Part shown: piece after piece, positions 8,255 to 14,462 of the stretch
How the letters are laid out: each line of letters starts with the position of its first letter
How positions within the stretch are numbered: position 1 is the first letter of the stretch
Assembly (NCBI GenBank): GCA_964554265.1
Contig: CAZKOB010000081.1
Location: 1-15,792, forward strand
Direction of reading: 5' to 3'
Length of the DNA stretch: 15,792 bases
Source: RGIG8745 sp964554265
GTDB taxonomy: Bacteria; Bacteroidota; Bacteroidia; Bacteroidales; Bacteroidaceae
The notes under the pieces: model-generated
Seen by the model: the letters and a program-made list of their open reading frames with translations, nothing else
Database searches by the model: none
What the model was told of the DNA's origin: nothing
Position numbers and translations under genes: made by a program

Positions 8255-8519
8255 TTTGTCACAAATTACAAGCTTTTTTTGACAATCTGAAATGTTAAAA
8301 TTCAAAGCTCGCAGAATCGCGTAAAATCGGCCAAACCTTACCGAAGTTCCATTTGTGCGATTCCAAGGCCATTTTCAGGCCTTGAACCCGAAATGTAAAA
8401 ATAATATAATTTACATTCCAAAAATATAAATTAATTCACATTTACGCATGCCTCATCTGAAAAAAGAGTACACGGAAGGCCAATTTTCAAGGTGAACGAG
8501 TTTGAGAACGTCTGTTTTT
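8255..8519. repeat. Dispersed repeat, copy 1 (265 nt)
   Basis: Direct-orientation counterpart of 15464-15792. The core 8281-8414 aligns without gaps to 15490-15623 with about 15 differences in 134 positions by hand count (about 89%). Similarity continues through AAAAAGAGTAC (8461-8471) and resumes at TTTTCAAGGTGAACGAG (8484-8500). A conserved hairpin lies inside: CAAGGCC (8364-8370) with GGCCTTG (8378-8384), loop of 7. On the minus strand a 25-codon frame (8372 to 8295) includes KWNFGK and PILRDS. The same frame is open in copy 2 but has lost the ATG (ACG), and five of six codon differences change the amino acid, so it is more likely a non-coding repeat than a gene. No transposase or target duplication is seen. 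Confidence 0.85.
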
Positions 8520-8655
8520 CGGGCTGAAATTCGATATTGCAAAAATCAAATTCTTAAAAAGTATTAACCGGACTTTCAATGCCACGAAAAAAACAAAGAC
8601 GGATTCCGGCTGCGAAAAACAGAAACATTAGACAAGATTTTTTATAACTTACTGA

Positions 8656-8820
8656 TTATCAACATATCCTATTTTTATCCTTACCTGTACCTTTTGCACC
8701 TGAAACCGCACTGTTTTGTCAAAATAGTATTCTTTTGATTATCAACTATTTATCAATAAAAGTCTCCAAATTCAACAATCGATAAAATATAAATAAATCT
8801 TAATTATGTTAATAAAGTTC
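8656..8820. other. A+T-rich stretch with TTATCAA 9-mers (possible origin-like or binding region)
   Basis: Three same-strand 9-mers resemble the DnaA box TTATCCACA with one to three mismatches: TTATCAACA at 8656-8664, TTATCAACT at 8739-8747 and TTATCAATA at 8750-8758 (the last two start 11 nt apart). TTATCCTTA at 8675-8683 is a poorer match. A strongly A+T-rich segment follows at about 8779-8816. This is the general layout of a DnaA-box cluster beside an unwinding element, but the boxes are non-consensus, no dnaA, dnaN or gidA neighbours are present, and gene direction does not switch here. It could equally be an A+T-rich intergenic region. Confidence 0.2.
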
Positions 8821-8840
8821 CGCCCGATATGGGCGAACTT
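8815..8840. other. Bulged 10-bp hairpin
   Basis: AAGTT (8815-8819) and CGCCC (8821-8825) pair with GGGCG (8831-8835) and AACTT (8836-8840) around a GATAT loop, with one unpaired C at 8820. No T-tract follows on either strand, so it is not a standard terminator. It lies next to the A+T-rich segment. Confidence 0.5.
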
Positions 8841-8886
8841 AGTGTCAAAAAGAAAGAAGAAATGTCCATAAGAACGACCGCATGTT

Positions 8887-8949
8887 CACCGGAAAAGCCG
8901 GCTGCTTTTGCCGGTGTGTATTCACAGGATCCTCCAATCTGTGAATACA
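8887..8949. terminator. Two adjacent hairpins downstream of the GT2 gene
   Basis: Hairpin 1: CACCGGAAAAGC (8887-8898) pairs with GCTTTTGCCGGTG (8904-8916) with one bulged C and a 5-nt loop. Hairpin 2: TGTATTCACAG (8917-8927) pairs perfectly with CTGTGAATACA (8939-8949) around an 11-nt loop. They lie about 70-130 nt beyond the GT2 stop codon on the minus strand and may end its transcription, although no long T-tract follows either stem. Hairpin 2 contains the TCTGTGAA-type core of the short dispersed repeats, so a repeat origin is also possible. Confidence 0.45.
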
Positions 8950-9017
8950 TCTGCAAAAAAAATAACTGAAAAGGAGCATGTTGAAGAATGCAAAGGGCAG
9001 CTTACAGATGGGAGTTG

Positions 9018-10214
9018 TCATCTGAACACATAATTTCCCGTGATTATACATCCGCTGACCGATGAATATGTAGCAATCATCGGAGGATTATTCCAAGAGC
9101 TGCTCTTCTCAAAAAAAAGAAGAATGTCTTTAAAATCAAACATATCGGAATCATAGACAATATAATCGTATCCGGAATACTTTTCCCGAGACAACACATG
9201 TCCATTCCTCCTGAACTGTCCGTCAGCCACAACATGGCCGGTTTTCAGCCTGTATTTTGTAGCAACCGCCTGCATACGGCACACACTTTCATCATCTCCG
9301 ACAAGCAGATAGCGTTTCTTCTGCATATATTCCAGAGAATTTTCCTTTCTTTCCACCCTTTTCATTATCTGACGCGTCAGATAAGTACAAAAAGCCTTGA
9401 AATATATAGCCGTCTTTATAGGCAGCGACAACAAAATGCTGTAATGCCCATAGTGCTTGCTGAAGAATATGAGCATCGCCTGATAGAACACATAGACATG
9501 ACGGTAGGAACTCTTCTCCGTACTTTCACCTTTATAGTGCAGAATACGTGTCGGTATATAATAATTGCGCATTCCTGTACGAAGAAGCCTGTAGGAAAGG
9601 TCTATATCCTCTCCATACATAAAGAAATCCTCATCGAGCAATCCGCTCTTTTTTATGGCTTCCTGACGGATGAACATACATGCACCGGAAATCACCTCTA
9701 TCGGATTTGCACTGTCTGCATCAAGATACTGCATATAATAGCGCCCGAACAAACGGCTTTTCGGAAATAAGGTGCACAAACCACTCATTTTGCATAATGA
9801 TGTAAACGGTGTCGGTATGCCCCGACGCGACTCCAAGGCGAATGTTCCGTCATTGCGCAGCATCTTCACCCCGGCAGCTCCCACATCCCTGTGCGAGTCC
9901 ATGAAGTCCAGACATGTCCGGAGTGTATCCTCGCTAAGAATCGTATCAGGATTGAGCAACATCAGATATTCCCCAAACGCACACTGAATAGCCTGATTGT
10001 TAGCGCATGCAAATCCTTCGTTATTCTCATTTTCCAAAATTATCACATCAGGAAAGCGTGAACGTATATATTCAACAGATCCGTCCGAACTCTTATTGTC
10101 CACCACAAAGACTTCATGTTCAATACCTTCTGCAGCCTTGGCTACAGAGTGCAGACACTGTTCAAGGTAGAACTTCACGTTATAGTTCACGATTATTACA
10201 GAAAGCTTCATCAT
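9018..10214 (-). CDS. Family 2 glycosyltransferase with C-terminal extension
   Basis: GT-A fold glycosyltransferase, inverting, likely acting at the cytoplasmic face of the inner membrane in surface glycan or lipopolysaccharide synthesis. The N-terminal GT2 domain runs about 3-230: LSVIIVNYN at 4-12, VDN at 38-40, the DxD-equivalent LNPDT at 87-91, and GEDIDLSYRL (201-210) with the presumed base in the ED pair. The pattern resembles rhamnosyltransferase-like GT2 proteins. A hydrophobic or amphipathic stretch at about 240-275 may attach it to the membrane. The last 100 or so residues (from KKRYLLVGDDESV) form an extra domain with a Rossmann-like start, which I cannot name. The start ATG overlaps the upstream stop as ATGA (10211-10214), so translation is coupled to the membrane-protein gene; a second ATG follows at 10211. 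Donor and acceptor are not predictable. Confidence 0.88.
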   Translation of the reverse strand: MMKLSVIIVNYNVKFYLEQCLHSVAKAAEGIEHEVFVVDNKSSDGSVEYIRSRFPDVIILENENNEGFACANNQAIQCAFGEYLMLLNPDTILSEDTLRTCLDFMDSHRDVGAAGVKMLRNDGTFALESRRGIPTPFTSLCKMSGLCTLFPKSRLFGRYYMQYLDADSANPIEVISGACMFIRQEAIKKSGLLDEDFFMYGEDIDLSYRLLRTGMRNYYIPTRILHYKGESTEKSSYRHVYVFYQAMLIFFSKHYGHYSILLSLPIKTAIYFKAFCTYLTRQIMKRVERKENSLEYMQKKRYLLVGDDESVCRMQAVATKYRLKTGHVVADGQFRRNGHVLSREKYSGYDYIVYDSDMFDFKDILLFFEKSSSWNNPPMIATYSSVSGCIITGNYVFR

Positions 10215-10669
10215 TCCATTGTGTTGTTACAGGATTCGAGATGTCTGTCAATCTTTTCTTTTGTAGGCCAGCAGTAAAGCGTAACAACTAAAGGTATAAG
10301 CGCACACAACAATGCCTTGACATCAAGCGTCAAATAATATGCCACCACATTAAAAACGATACAAACGAGCAGCATCGCCATACGTATGATGCTCCATATA
10401 TGATACGACGACAAAGCTTCATCAAGATTAAGGCGGCGAAGCCCTTTTGTCGTATTCAGGGTGAACAGATTCACGGAAAGAGGCACTCCTATAAGTGTCA
10501 GCATTATGCAGACGATGCCCAACATAAACTCCGTTTGTCCGGAACCGACATACAAGCCGTTCGCTATAACTTCTGTTTCTCCCGCCAAAAATGTCAGGAG
10601 TGTGATAATCCATACTGTCCAGAACTCTATCTTTAGTTTCCGAAGAAGCTCTTTTATATTCTTGTCCAT
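10211..10669 (-). CDS. Hypothetical four-helix inner-membrane protein
   Basis: A 152-residue protein of no family I can name. It has a short charged N-terminus (MDKNIKELLRKLK) and about four hydrophobic segments: roughly 15-30, 46-68, 92-113 and 117-135. The C-terminus is polar (PTKEKIDRHLESCNNTME). The polar segment between the second and third helices (LNTTKGLRRLNLDEA) is probably cytoplasmic. Its start lies 26 nt after the recR stop and its stop overlaps the start of the glycosyltransferase by 4 nt. The three genes therefore form one transcription unit. The coupling to the glycosyltransferase hints at an envelope role, but nothing in the sequence proves it. Confidence 0.75.
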   Translation of the reverse strand: MDKNIKELLRKLKIEFWTVWIITLLTFLAGETEVIANGLYVGSGQTEFMLGIVCIMLTLIGVPLSVNLFTLNTTKGLRRLNLDEALSSYHIWSIIRMAMLLVCIVFNVVAYYLTLDVKALLCALIPLVVTLYCWPTKEKIDRHLESCNNTME

Positions 10670-10695
10670 CTTTACTGTTTTTAAGTATACCAGAG

Positions 10696-11316
10696 TTATC
10701 CGGTGAAAGGAATGCGGTTGATGATAGACCTGCCCAGCGTAACCTCATCTGTGTATTGCAACTCATCATTCATCGACAAGCCGCGTGAAAGCACGGTCAA
10801 CCTCACATCCTTATATTTCTGCAACTTGCGGTATATGAAAAAGTTGGTAGTATCTCCCTCCATCGTCGAACTGAGCGCAAGAATAATCTCCTGTATTCCT
10901 CCTGCCTCTACTCTATCCACAAGACTGGCTATTTCAAGGTCGCCAGGCCCTATTCCGTCCATTGGCGAAATGACCCCTCCGAGCACATGGTAAAGCCCAT
11001 GGAATTGCGTGGTAGCCTCTATCGCTATGACATCCTGTATGTTTTCCACCACACAGACAACAGAAGCATCCCTCGACGGAGTGGAGCATATACGGCATAC
11101 GTCCGTATCTGAAATATTGTGGCATACACGACAATATTTCACCTCATGTCGCAAGGTCATAAGTGCATTTCCGAAACTATCGACAGCTCCGGCATCAAGA
11201 CGCAGCAAATGGAGCACAAGCCGCATGGCAGTCTTGCGCCCTATTCCCGGAAGTTTGGCAAATTCATCGACAGCCTTTTCCAGCAATACGGAAGAATATT
11301 GTTGCTCCATTGACAT
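10696..11316 (-). CDS. recR: Recombination mediator protein RecR
   Basis: Cytoplasmic DNA-repair protein that works with RecO and RecF to load RecA on gapped DNA. At 206 residues it has normal length and all expected parts: an N-terminal helix-hairpin-helix (KLPGIGRKTAMRLVLHLL, about 21-38), a four-Cys zinc finger (C62, C65, C74, C77), a Toprim domain (about 85-175, with VVENIQDV and LALSSTMEGDTT), and the C-terminal Walker-B-like segment beginning LSRGL (about 176-180). The ATG at 11316 is preferred; an ATG two codons later (MEQQYS) is equally possible. It is the first gene of a minus-strand unit with a membrane protein and a GT2 enzyme, a link that looks positional rather than functional. 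A probable promoter lies about 115 nt upstream. Confidence 0.96.
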   Translation of the reverse strand: MSMEQQYSSVLLEKAVDEFAKLPGIGRKTAMRLVLHLLRLDAGAVDSFGNALMTLRHEVKYCRVCHNISDTDVCRICSTPSRDASVVCVVENIQDVIAIEATTQFHGLYHVLGGVISPMDGIGPGDLEIASLVDRVEAGGIQEIILALSSTMEGDTTNFFIYRKLQKYKDVRLTVLSRGLSMNDELQYTDEVTLGRSIINRIPFTG

Positions 11317-11350
11317 AACTCAATCTGTCATTTTTTCTTGCAGAAAAATG

Positions 11351-11364
11351 CTTGACCGGTCAAG
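11351..11364. promoter_or_regulatory. Perfect 14-bp palindrome in the recR leader
   Basis: CTTGACCGGTCAAG is fully self-complementary. It lies 34 nt upstream of the recR ATG and between the proposed promoter and the gene. It could be a repressor operator, a methylation or restriction-type site, or chance. No second copy was noticed in the window. Confidence 0.3.
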
Positions 11365-11430
11365 ACTGAACGACCACTGTGCTACACAATCTCCATAGTC
11401 GGCCCGACATCAAAACGTCTTTCCACAGTG

Positions 11431-11461
11431 CAAAGTTAAACAAATCTTATTAAAAAGCCAA
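11431..11461 (-). promoter_or_regulatory. Probable Bacteroides-type promoter for recR
   Basis: On the minus strand TTG (11461-11459), a 20-nt spacer and TAACTTTG (11438-11431) fit the Bacteroides -33/-7 promoter pattern; the -7 element matches TAnnTTTG fully. It would give a leader of about 110 nt. The same -7 sequence occurs ahead of the nif3-like gene. Confidence 0.5.
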
Positions 11462-11475
11462 CAGGTAGATACAAA

Positions 11476-11538
11476 TACACTTCTGCCCGACAGTATCTTC
11501 ACATTCTGATGCTCAAAATACCGCCGGGCAGAAGTGTA
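11476..11538. repeat. Perfect 14-bp inverted repeat with 35-nt loop
   Basis: TACACTTCTGCCCG at 11476-11489 is the exact reverse complement of 11525-11538. Inside, GTAT and ATAC can add a few pairs next to an asymmetric bulge. It starts about 15 nt beyond the stop of the 80-residue gene on the minus strand, so it may be its transcription terminator, although a T-tract is lacking on either side. Confidence 0.6.
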
Positions 11539-11553
11539 TACATTCTTCACCCT

Positions 11554-11796
11554 TCACCTTCTTCCCGTAAAGAAATTCATTATACGTCTTGCCGTGTTAA
11601 AAGCCTTGAAGGCGACGATTCCATATCCCACATAGCGCAGATATTTCATGTCTGACCGCAAGAACATATTGTTTTCCGGTGCGATGTTGTTCCTTATGCG
11701 CCTTTTGAGATTTCCCGAAGTACTCTTCAAACTTTTCAAAGTGCTCCGCTTTTCTGCACGCAAAGCCTCCAGCGACGTCAGACGAGTGTAACTCAT
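11554..11796 (-). CDS. Small basic hypothetical protein (80 aa)
   Basis: No family recognised. The first half is polar, rich in Lys, Arg and Ser (LEALRAEKRSTLKSLKSTSG), probably helical. The second half has a short apolar stretch (LRYVGYGIVAFKAF, about 53-66) and a basic end (FFTGRR). It could lie on the inner membrane as an amphipathic helix. Its ATG overlaps the stop of the holin-like gene as ATGA (11793-11796), which supports it being a real coupled gene. Its role is presumably tied to the two upstream genes of the same unit. Confidence 0.7.
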   Translation of the reverse strand: MSYTRLTSLEALRAEKRSTLKSLKSTSGNLKRRIRNNIAPENNMFLRSDMKYLRYVGYGIVAFKAFNTARRIMNFFTGRR

Positions 11797-12194
11797 ACCC
11801 TTCCTCCTTTCTCCTCATCCGCACTTCCGGCATCTTCTGAAGGTTCAAAAGTTCTCTTCACAAGGGACCTGACCACAGGATCAGTCACAACATACTTTCT
11901 GAACAACACAAAAAGTAAAATGATTACGACGAGAAAGCCTCCGACAATGAAAAAGCTCAACGCTTCATCCCCGACAGCTACCGCCAGCGTCTTTACAATC
12001 CCCATGCAGATGCAATATAGCGCTATCGTGCCGAAAGCGAATACAAATCCGCCTACAATCAGGAATGTAAACAAGACGGACAACTTGTCTACGGCTTCAA
12101 GCTTTGCATAATGCTTGAGCAATCCCCAAAGCCGCATGCCTTCATCTATGGTACGTCCGATGTCATTATTGTCAGTGTAACCGCTCATCCGCAT
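11793..12194 (-). CDS. Holin-superfamily/YqjE-like membrane protein
   Basis: A 133-residue inner-membrane protein with two long hydrophobic helices (about 38-66 and 78-98). They are flanked by an N-terminal amphipathic segment (GMRLWGLLKHYAKLEAVDKLSV) and an acidic C-terminal tail rich in Glu and Asp. This is the layout of the PF07332/YqjE group, often labelled phage holin family although the genes are chromosomal and linked to stress or ribosome-associated membrane functions rather than lysis. No phage genes are nearby. Starts at 12194 or at the ATG two codons on (12188) are both possible. The start is 7 nt after the YtxH gene stop and the end overlaps the 80-residue gene by 4 nt, so the three form one operon. 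Confidence 0.78.
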   Translation of the reverse strand: MRMSGYTDNNDIGRTIDEGMRLWGLLKHYAKLEAVDKLSVLFTFLIVGGFVFAFGTIALYCICMGIVKTLAVAVGDEALSFFIVGGFLVVIILLFVLFRKYVVTDPVVRSLVKRTFEPSEDAGSADEEKGGRV

Positions 12195-12201
12195 CCACAG
12201 T

Positions 12202-12435
12202 TTACTCTACATCATAGTCCTCGATAGGCGCAGGCTTATGCTTCCCAATGTTCTTGAGGTCTTCAACCAGTTTTGCCAAATCATCTTTGCCAAGTTTCAC
12301 TCCATACTTATCGAGAGCCTCCTTTATTTTGCGCCTCTGGTCTTCGCCCTTTTCCGGTGCGAAAAGAAGTCCCAATGCCGCTCCTGCGACTGCTCCGCCG
12401 ACAAATGCAGCTGCTAATGCCATTCCATTTTTCAT
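12202..12435 (-). CDS. YtxH-domain small membrane protein
   Basis: A 77-residue protein with one N-terminal glycine- and alanine-rich helix (about 5-25, a GxxxG-type zipper) directly followed by LLFAPEKGEDQRRKI, the signature of the YtxH family (APxxGxxxR). A charged cytoplasmic helix and a short acidic tail (EDYDVE) follow. YtxH proteins are general-stress membrane proteins of unknown mechanism. It is the first gene of a minus-strand trio with a YqjE/holin-like protein and a small basic protein. No clear TAnnTTTG element was found upstream; TACGTTTA on the minus strand near 12480 is the nearest match. Family assignment is firm, function is not. Confidence 0.88.
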   Translation of the reverse strand: MKNGMALAAAFVGGAVAGAALGLLFAPEKGEDQRRKIKEALDKYGVKLGKDDLAKLVEDLKNIGKHKPAPIEDYDVE

Positions 12436-12818
12436 AATTCAATTTTTTATTGTTTATAATTTGTAAAAATATGAATAGTAAACGTACTGATAAAGATTTT
12501 GTTTACATAAACTGCGTATTTTTCAGTATTTTCTCACTCATCAATCCCACTCTGTCCTGATACATTATTATATATTGCATCAAGGCAAAGATTTTCATTT
12601 TGTAAAAATACTATTTTCTGTATTAACTCAAGCCAAATACAGTACCATTAACATTTTTTTATTTTGCACATAATGATTTGTAAGTGGGAATTTGATAATT
12701 TTGTGCAATAGATTTTGTAGCTGAGTCAACAGCCGGACAAAAATCTGACATATTCTGATTCAAGTACTGGTGCAAAATCGTCAATATTAAGCATTAACTA
12801 ATTAAACTTATCACAATC
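12436..12818. other. Divergent intergenic region between YtxH and SPOR genes
   Basis: A+T-rich, with no open frame of interest. It must hold promoters for both directions. A candidate for the SPOR gene is listed separately. TTGCACA at 12664-12670 and TGTGCAA at 12702-12708 form a 7-bp inverted repeat around the candidate promoter and could be an operator, though such short matches arise by chance. Confidence 0.5.
12677..12703 (+). promoter_or_regulatory. Possible promoter of the SPOR lipoprotein gene
   Basis: TAATTTTG at 12696-12703 matches the Bacteroides -7 element fully. The nearest TTTG (12677-12680) is 15 nt upstream, shorter than the usual spacing of about 19-20, so the -33 assignment is weak. 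The start codon is 115 nt downstream. Confidence 0.35.
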
Positions 12819-13283
12819 ATGAGAAAAAATCTTTTGTTGGGGCTGTCTCTCATAGTGGCACTTGCATTCGTTTCCTGCAAATCGTCTGAAAGCAGTTATA
12901 AGAAAGCATACGAAAAAGCCAAAGCGATGGAAATGGCCAACGATCAGCAGGTAACCGAACCTGTAGCCGTTACTCCCGTCGTACCTTCCGTTACAACGGA
13001 AGACAATTCCAAAGTCCGTACTGAGCGTCTGAACGTAATGAACGGCGGAACCCTGAAAGCATACAATGTCGTATGCGGTTCGTTCAAAAGTGTAGACAAT
13101 GCCAACAACCTTAGAAATACACTTGTGAATCAAGGATACAGCGCACAAGTTGCCCAGAACCCGGACACAGGCATGTATCGTGTTGTGGCAGCATCCTATG
13201 ACGACAAATCTTCTGCCATAGATTCGCGCAACAAGCTCAGAGGAACATACCCTGACGCATGGTTGCTCTATCGCACATACTAA
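12819..13283 (+). CDS. SPOR-domain lipoprotein
   Basis: An exported lipoprotein that probably binds denuded glycan strands of peptidoglycan, as SPOR domains do at the division site. The N-terminus is a standard lipoprotein signal (hydrophobic 5-17, lipobox FVSC with Cys20). A charged helix (YKKAYEKAKAMEMAND) and a Pro/Val/Thr-rich linker span about 26-70. The SPOR domain covers about 78-154: YNVVCGSFKSVDNANNLRNTL opens it, GMYRVVAASYDDKSSA is the second repeat, and AWLLYRTY ends it. Length of 154 is normal for Bacteroidales members. It is transcribed alone, from a divergent intergenic region to a strong terminator. The target could be septal peptidoglycan; the sequence does not say more. Confidence 0.92.
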   Translation: MRKNLLLGLSLIVALAFVSCKSSESSYKKAYEKAKAMEMANDQQVTEPVAVTPVVPSVTTEDNSKVRTERLNVMNGGTLKAYNVVCGSFKSVDNANNLRNTLVNQGYSAQVAQNPDTGMYRVVAASYDDKSSAIDSRNKLRGTYPDAWLLYRTY

Positions 13284-13300
13284 TCTCTACATTTATTGTA

Positions 13301-13327
13301 ATACCGCATATGCGCATGATGCGGTGT
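13301..13327 (+). other. Stem-loop after the SPOR gene
   Basis: ACCGCAT (13303-13309) pairs with ATGCGGT (13319-13325), and flanking bases add one G-T and one A-T pair. The tail GTTTATTG is only weakly T-rich. It may assist the stronger terminator that follows, or protect the 3' end of the mRNA. Confidence 0.45.
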
Positions 13328-13344
13328 TTATTGCAGACAAGCTC

Positions 13345-13396
13345 AAACCGATGTTCGGACATTCATTGTAGTCTCCGGACATCGGTTTTTCCTTTT
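13345..13396 (+). terminator. Rho-independent terminator of the SPOR gene
   Basis: A 15-bp stem, with one G-T pair, forms between 13345-13359 and 13374-13388 (ACCGATGT and ACATCGGT at the base). It is followed by TTTTTCCTTTT. The strong stem and T-tract on the plus strand fit a classical terminator. Confidence 0.8.
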
Positions 13397-13467
13397 CCGC
13401 AAATCAGCAAACAGCCTCTTTCACGGACCTGCCTCGGCAGAAACAGGCCGCAGAATTTTGCAGATTC

Positions 13468-13511
13468 TAAAAAAATCCGGTTACAAGCCCATACACCTGT
13501 AACCGGATTTT
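13468..13511 (-). terminator. Rho-independent terminator of the zinc-ribbon gene
   Basis: AAAATCCGGTTACA (13472-13485) pairs perfectly with 13498-13511 around a 12-nt loop. On the minus strand the stem runs into a T-tract of about eight bases. It lies 40 nt beyond the stop codon of the zinc-ribbon gene, facing the SPOR terminator. Confidence 0.85.
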
Positions 13512-13550
13512 CAAACCGATGAGTTTTCACCCGAAACACTGCATTCAAGT

Positions 13551-14399
13551 TTATTCCATAAACTCCTCCGCGCTTGACTCTTCCTTCACCTTACGGATGC
13601 TGCGGCGACGTTTCGGCTTTTCTTCCTTCTGCTCCTGCTGCTTCACTCCGGCAAGTTCAGGGTCAATAAGAATACGTCCGCAATATTCACACACAATGAC
13701 TTTCTTTCTCATACGGACATCAAGCTGGCGCTGTGGCGGAATCTTGGCAAAGCATCCTCCACAAGCATCGCGCTGCACATACACAATGCCGAGACCGTTG
13801 CGGCTGTTCTTGCGTATACGCTTGAACGACATCAGAAGGCGAGGGTCTATCGAAAGTTCCAGATTCTTTGCTTTCTCGCGCAATTTCTCTTCTTCGGCTT
13901 TTGTCTCTGCCACAATCTCATCAAGCTCATTCTTCTTCACTTCAAGATCCTGATTCTTCTCTTCAAGTGTATGACGGCTTTTCTCTATAAGCTCTTCTTT
14001 CGACTTCTCCGCAGCACATGCCTCACGTATACGCTTGTTGCAAAGCTCTATTTCCAGAGTCTGAAACTCTATTTCCTTGTTGAGAAGATCATATTCGCGG
14101 TTGTTGCGCACATTGTCCAGCTGCTCTCTGTACCCGCTAAGCTTCTCGTTCGCAAGTTCTATCTTGGTCTTAAGCTCATTTATTCTGCCACGGATATTCT
14201 CAATCTCCTCGTTCGTATTGTCTATACGAGTTTTCAAACCGACGATTTCATCCTCAAGGTCTTCCACTTCAAGCGGAAGCTCGCCACGAAGTATACGTAT
14301 CTTGTCTATCTCAGAAAGCATGGTCTGCAACTGAAACAAAGATCTCAATTTTTCTTCGACAGACATTTCAACAACCTGTACTTCTTTTTTCTTTGCCAT
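13551..14399 (-). CDS. Coiled-coil protein with C4 zinc ribbon (CT398/CdsZ-type)
   Basis: A cytoplasmic protein of 282 residues. A long antiparallel coiled coil (about 15-182, heptad-rich with many Glu, Lys and Leu) is followed by a C4 zinc ribbon. The zinc ligands are C213 and C216 (ACGGCF) and C237 and C240 (CEYC). The region DPRLLMSFKRIRKN before the ribbon is typical of the family (PF02591). The C-terminal tail is charged and low in complexity (KQQEQKEEKPKRRRSIRK). Relatives in other phyla have been proposed to bind nucleic acid or secretion and sigma-54 partners, but the role in Bacteroidales is not established. Its start lies 63 nt after the stop of the nif3-like gene, with which it probably forms an operon. 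A good terminator follows. Confidence 0.88.
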   Translation of the reverse strand: MAKKKEVQVVEMSVEEKLRSLFQLQTMLSEIDKIRILRGELPLEVEDLEDEIVGLKTRIDNTNEEIENIRGRINELKTKIELANEKLSGYREQLDNVRNNREYDLLNKEIEFQTLEIELCNKRIREACAAEKSKEELIEKSRHTLEEKNQDLEVKKNELDEIVAETKAEEEKLREKAKNLELSIDPRLLMSFKRIRKNSRNGLGIVYVQRDACGGCFAKIPPQRQLDVRMRKKVIVCEYCGRILIDPELAGVKQQEQKEEKPKRRRSIRKVKEESSAEEFME

Positions 14400-14462
14400 A
14401 TAATTATATTTGTTTTATAAGTTCAACTATCAAAGGAAGGATATACATGCAGCGGATACCCT

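Larger units (their letters stand above)
8019..9017. other. Long gene-free region (about 1 kb) with repeats and hairpins
   Basis: No open frame here shows family resemblance or a plausible start. The region contains, in order: a possible SIMPL promoter, short repeat site B, a small G+C stem (8224-8239), a 265-nt dispersed repeat (8255-8519), an A+T-rich stretch with three TTATCAA-type 9-mers (8656-8820), a 10-bp bulged hairpin (8815-8840) and two neighbouring hairpins (8887-8949). The individual parts are listed separately. Confidence 0.7.

Noticed and set aside
8281..8303. TTGACA near TTAAAAT in the repeat as a sigma-70 promoter
   Set aside because: The spacing is about 11 nt, too short, and Bacteroidota primary sigma factors use a different consensus.
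8019..9017. tRNA, rRNA or tmRNA in the long gap
   Set aside because: I saw no cloverleaf, CCA-type end or rRNA-like conserved stretch on either strand.
8845..9051. 68-codon minus-strand open frame past the GT2 end
   Set aside because: It overlaps the end of the GT2 gene, runs through both hairpins, and has no recognisable domain or start context.
11793..12194. Prophage lysis gene (holin)
   Set aside because: The family label is misleading: no endolysin, structural or integrase genes are near and the gene is coupled to a YtxH gene.
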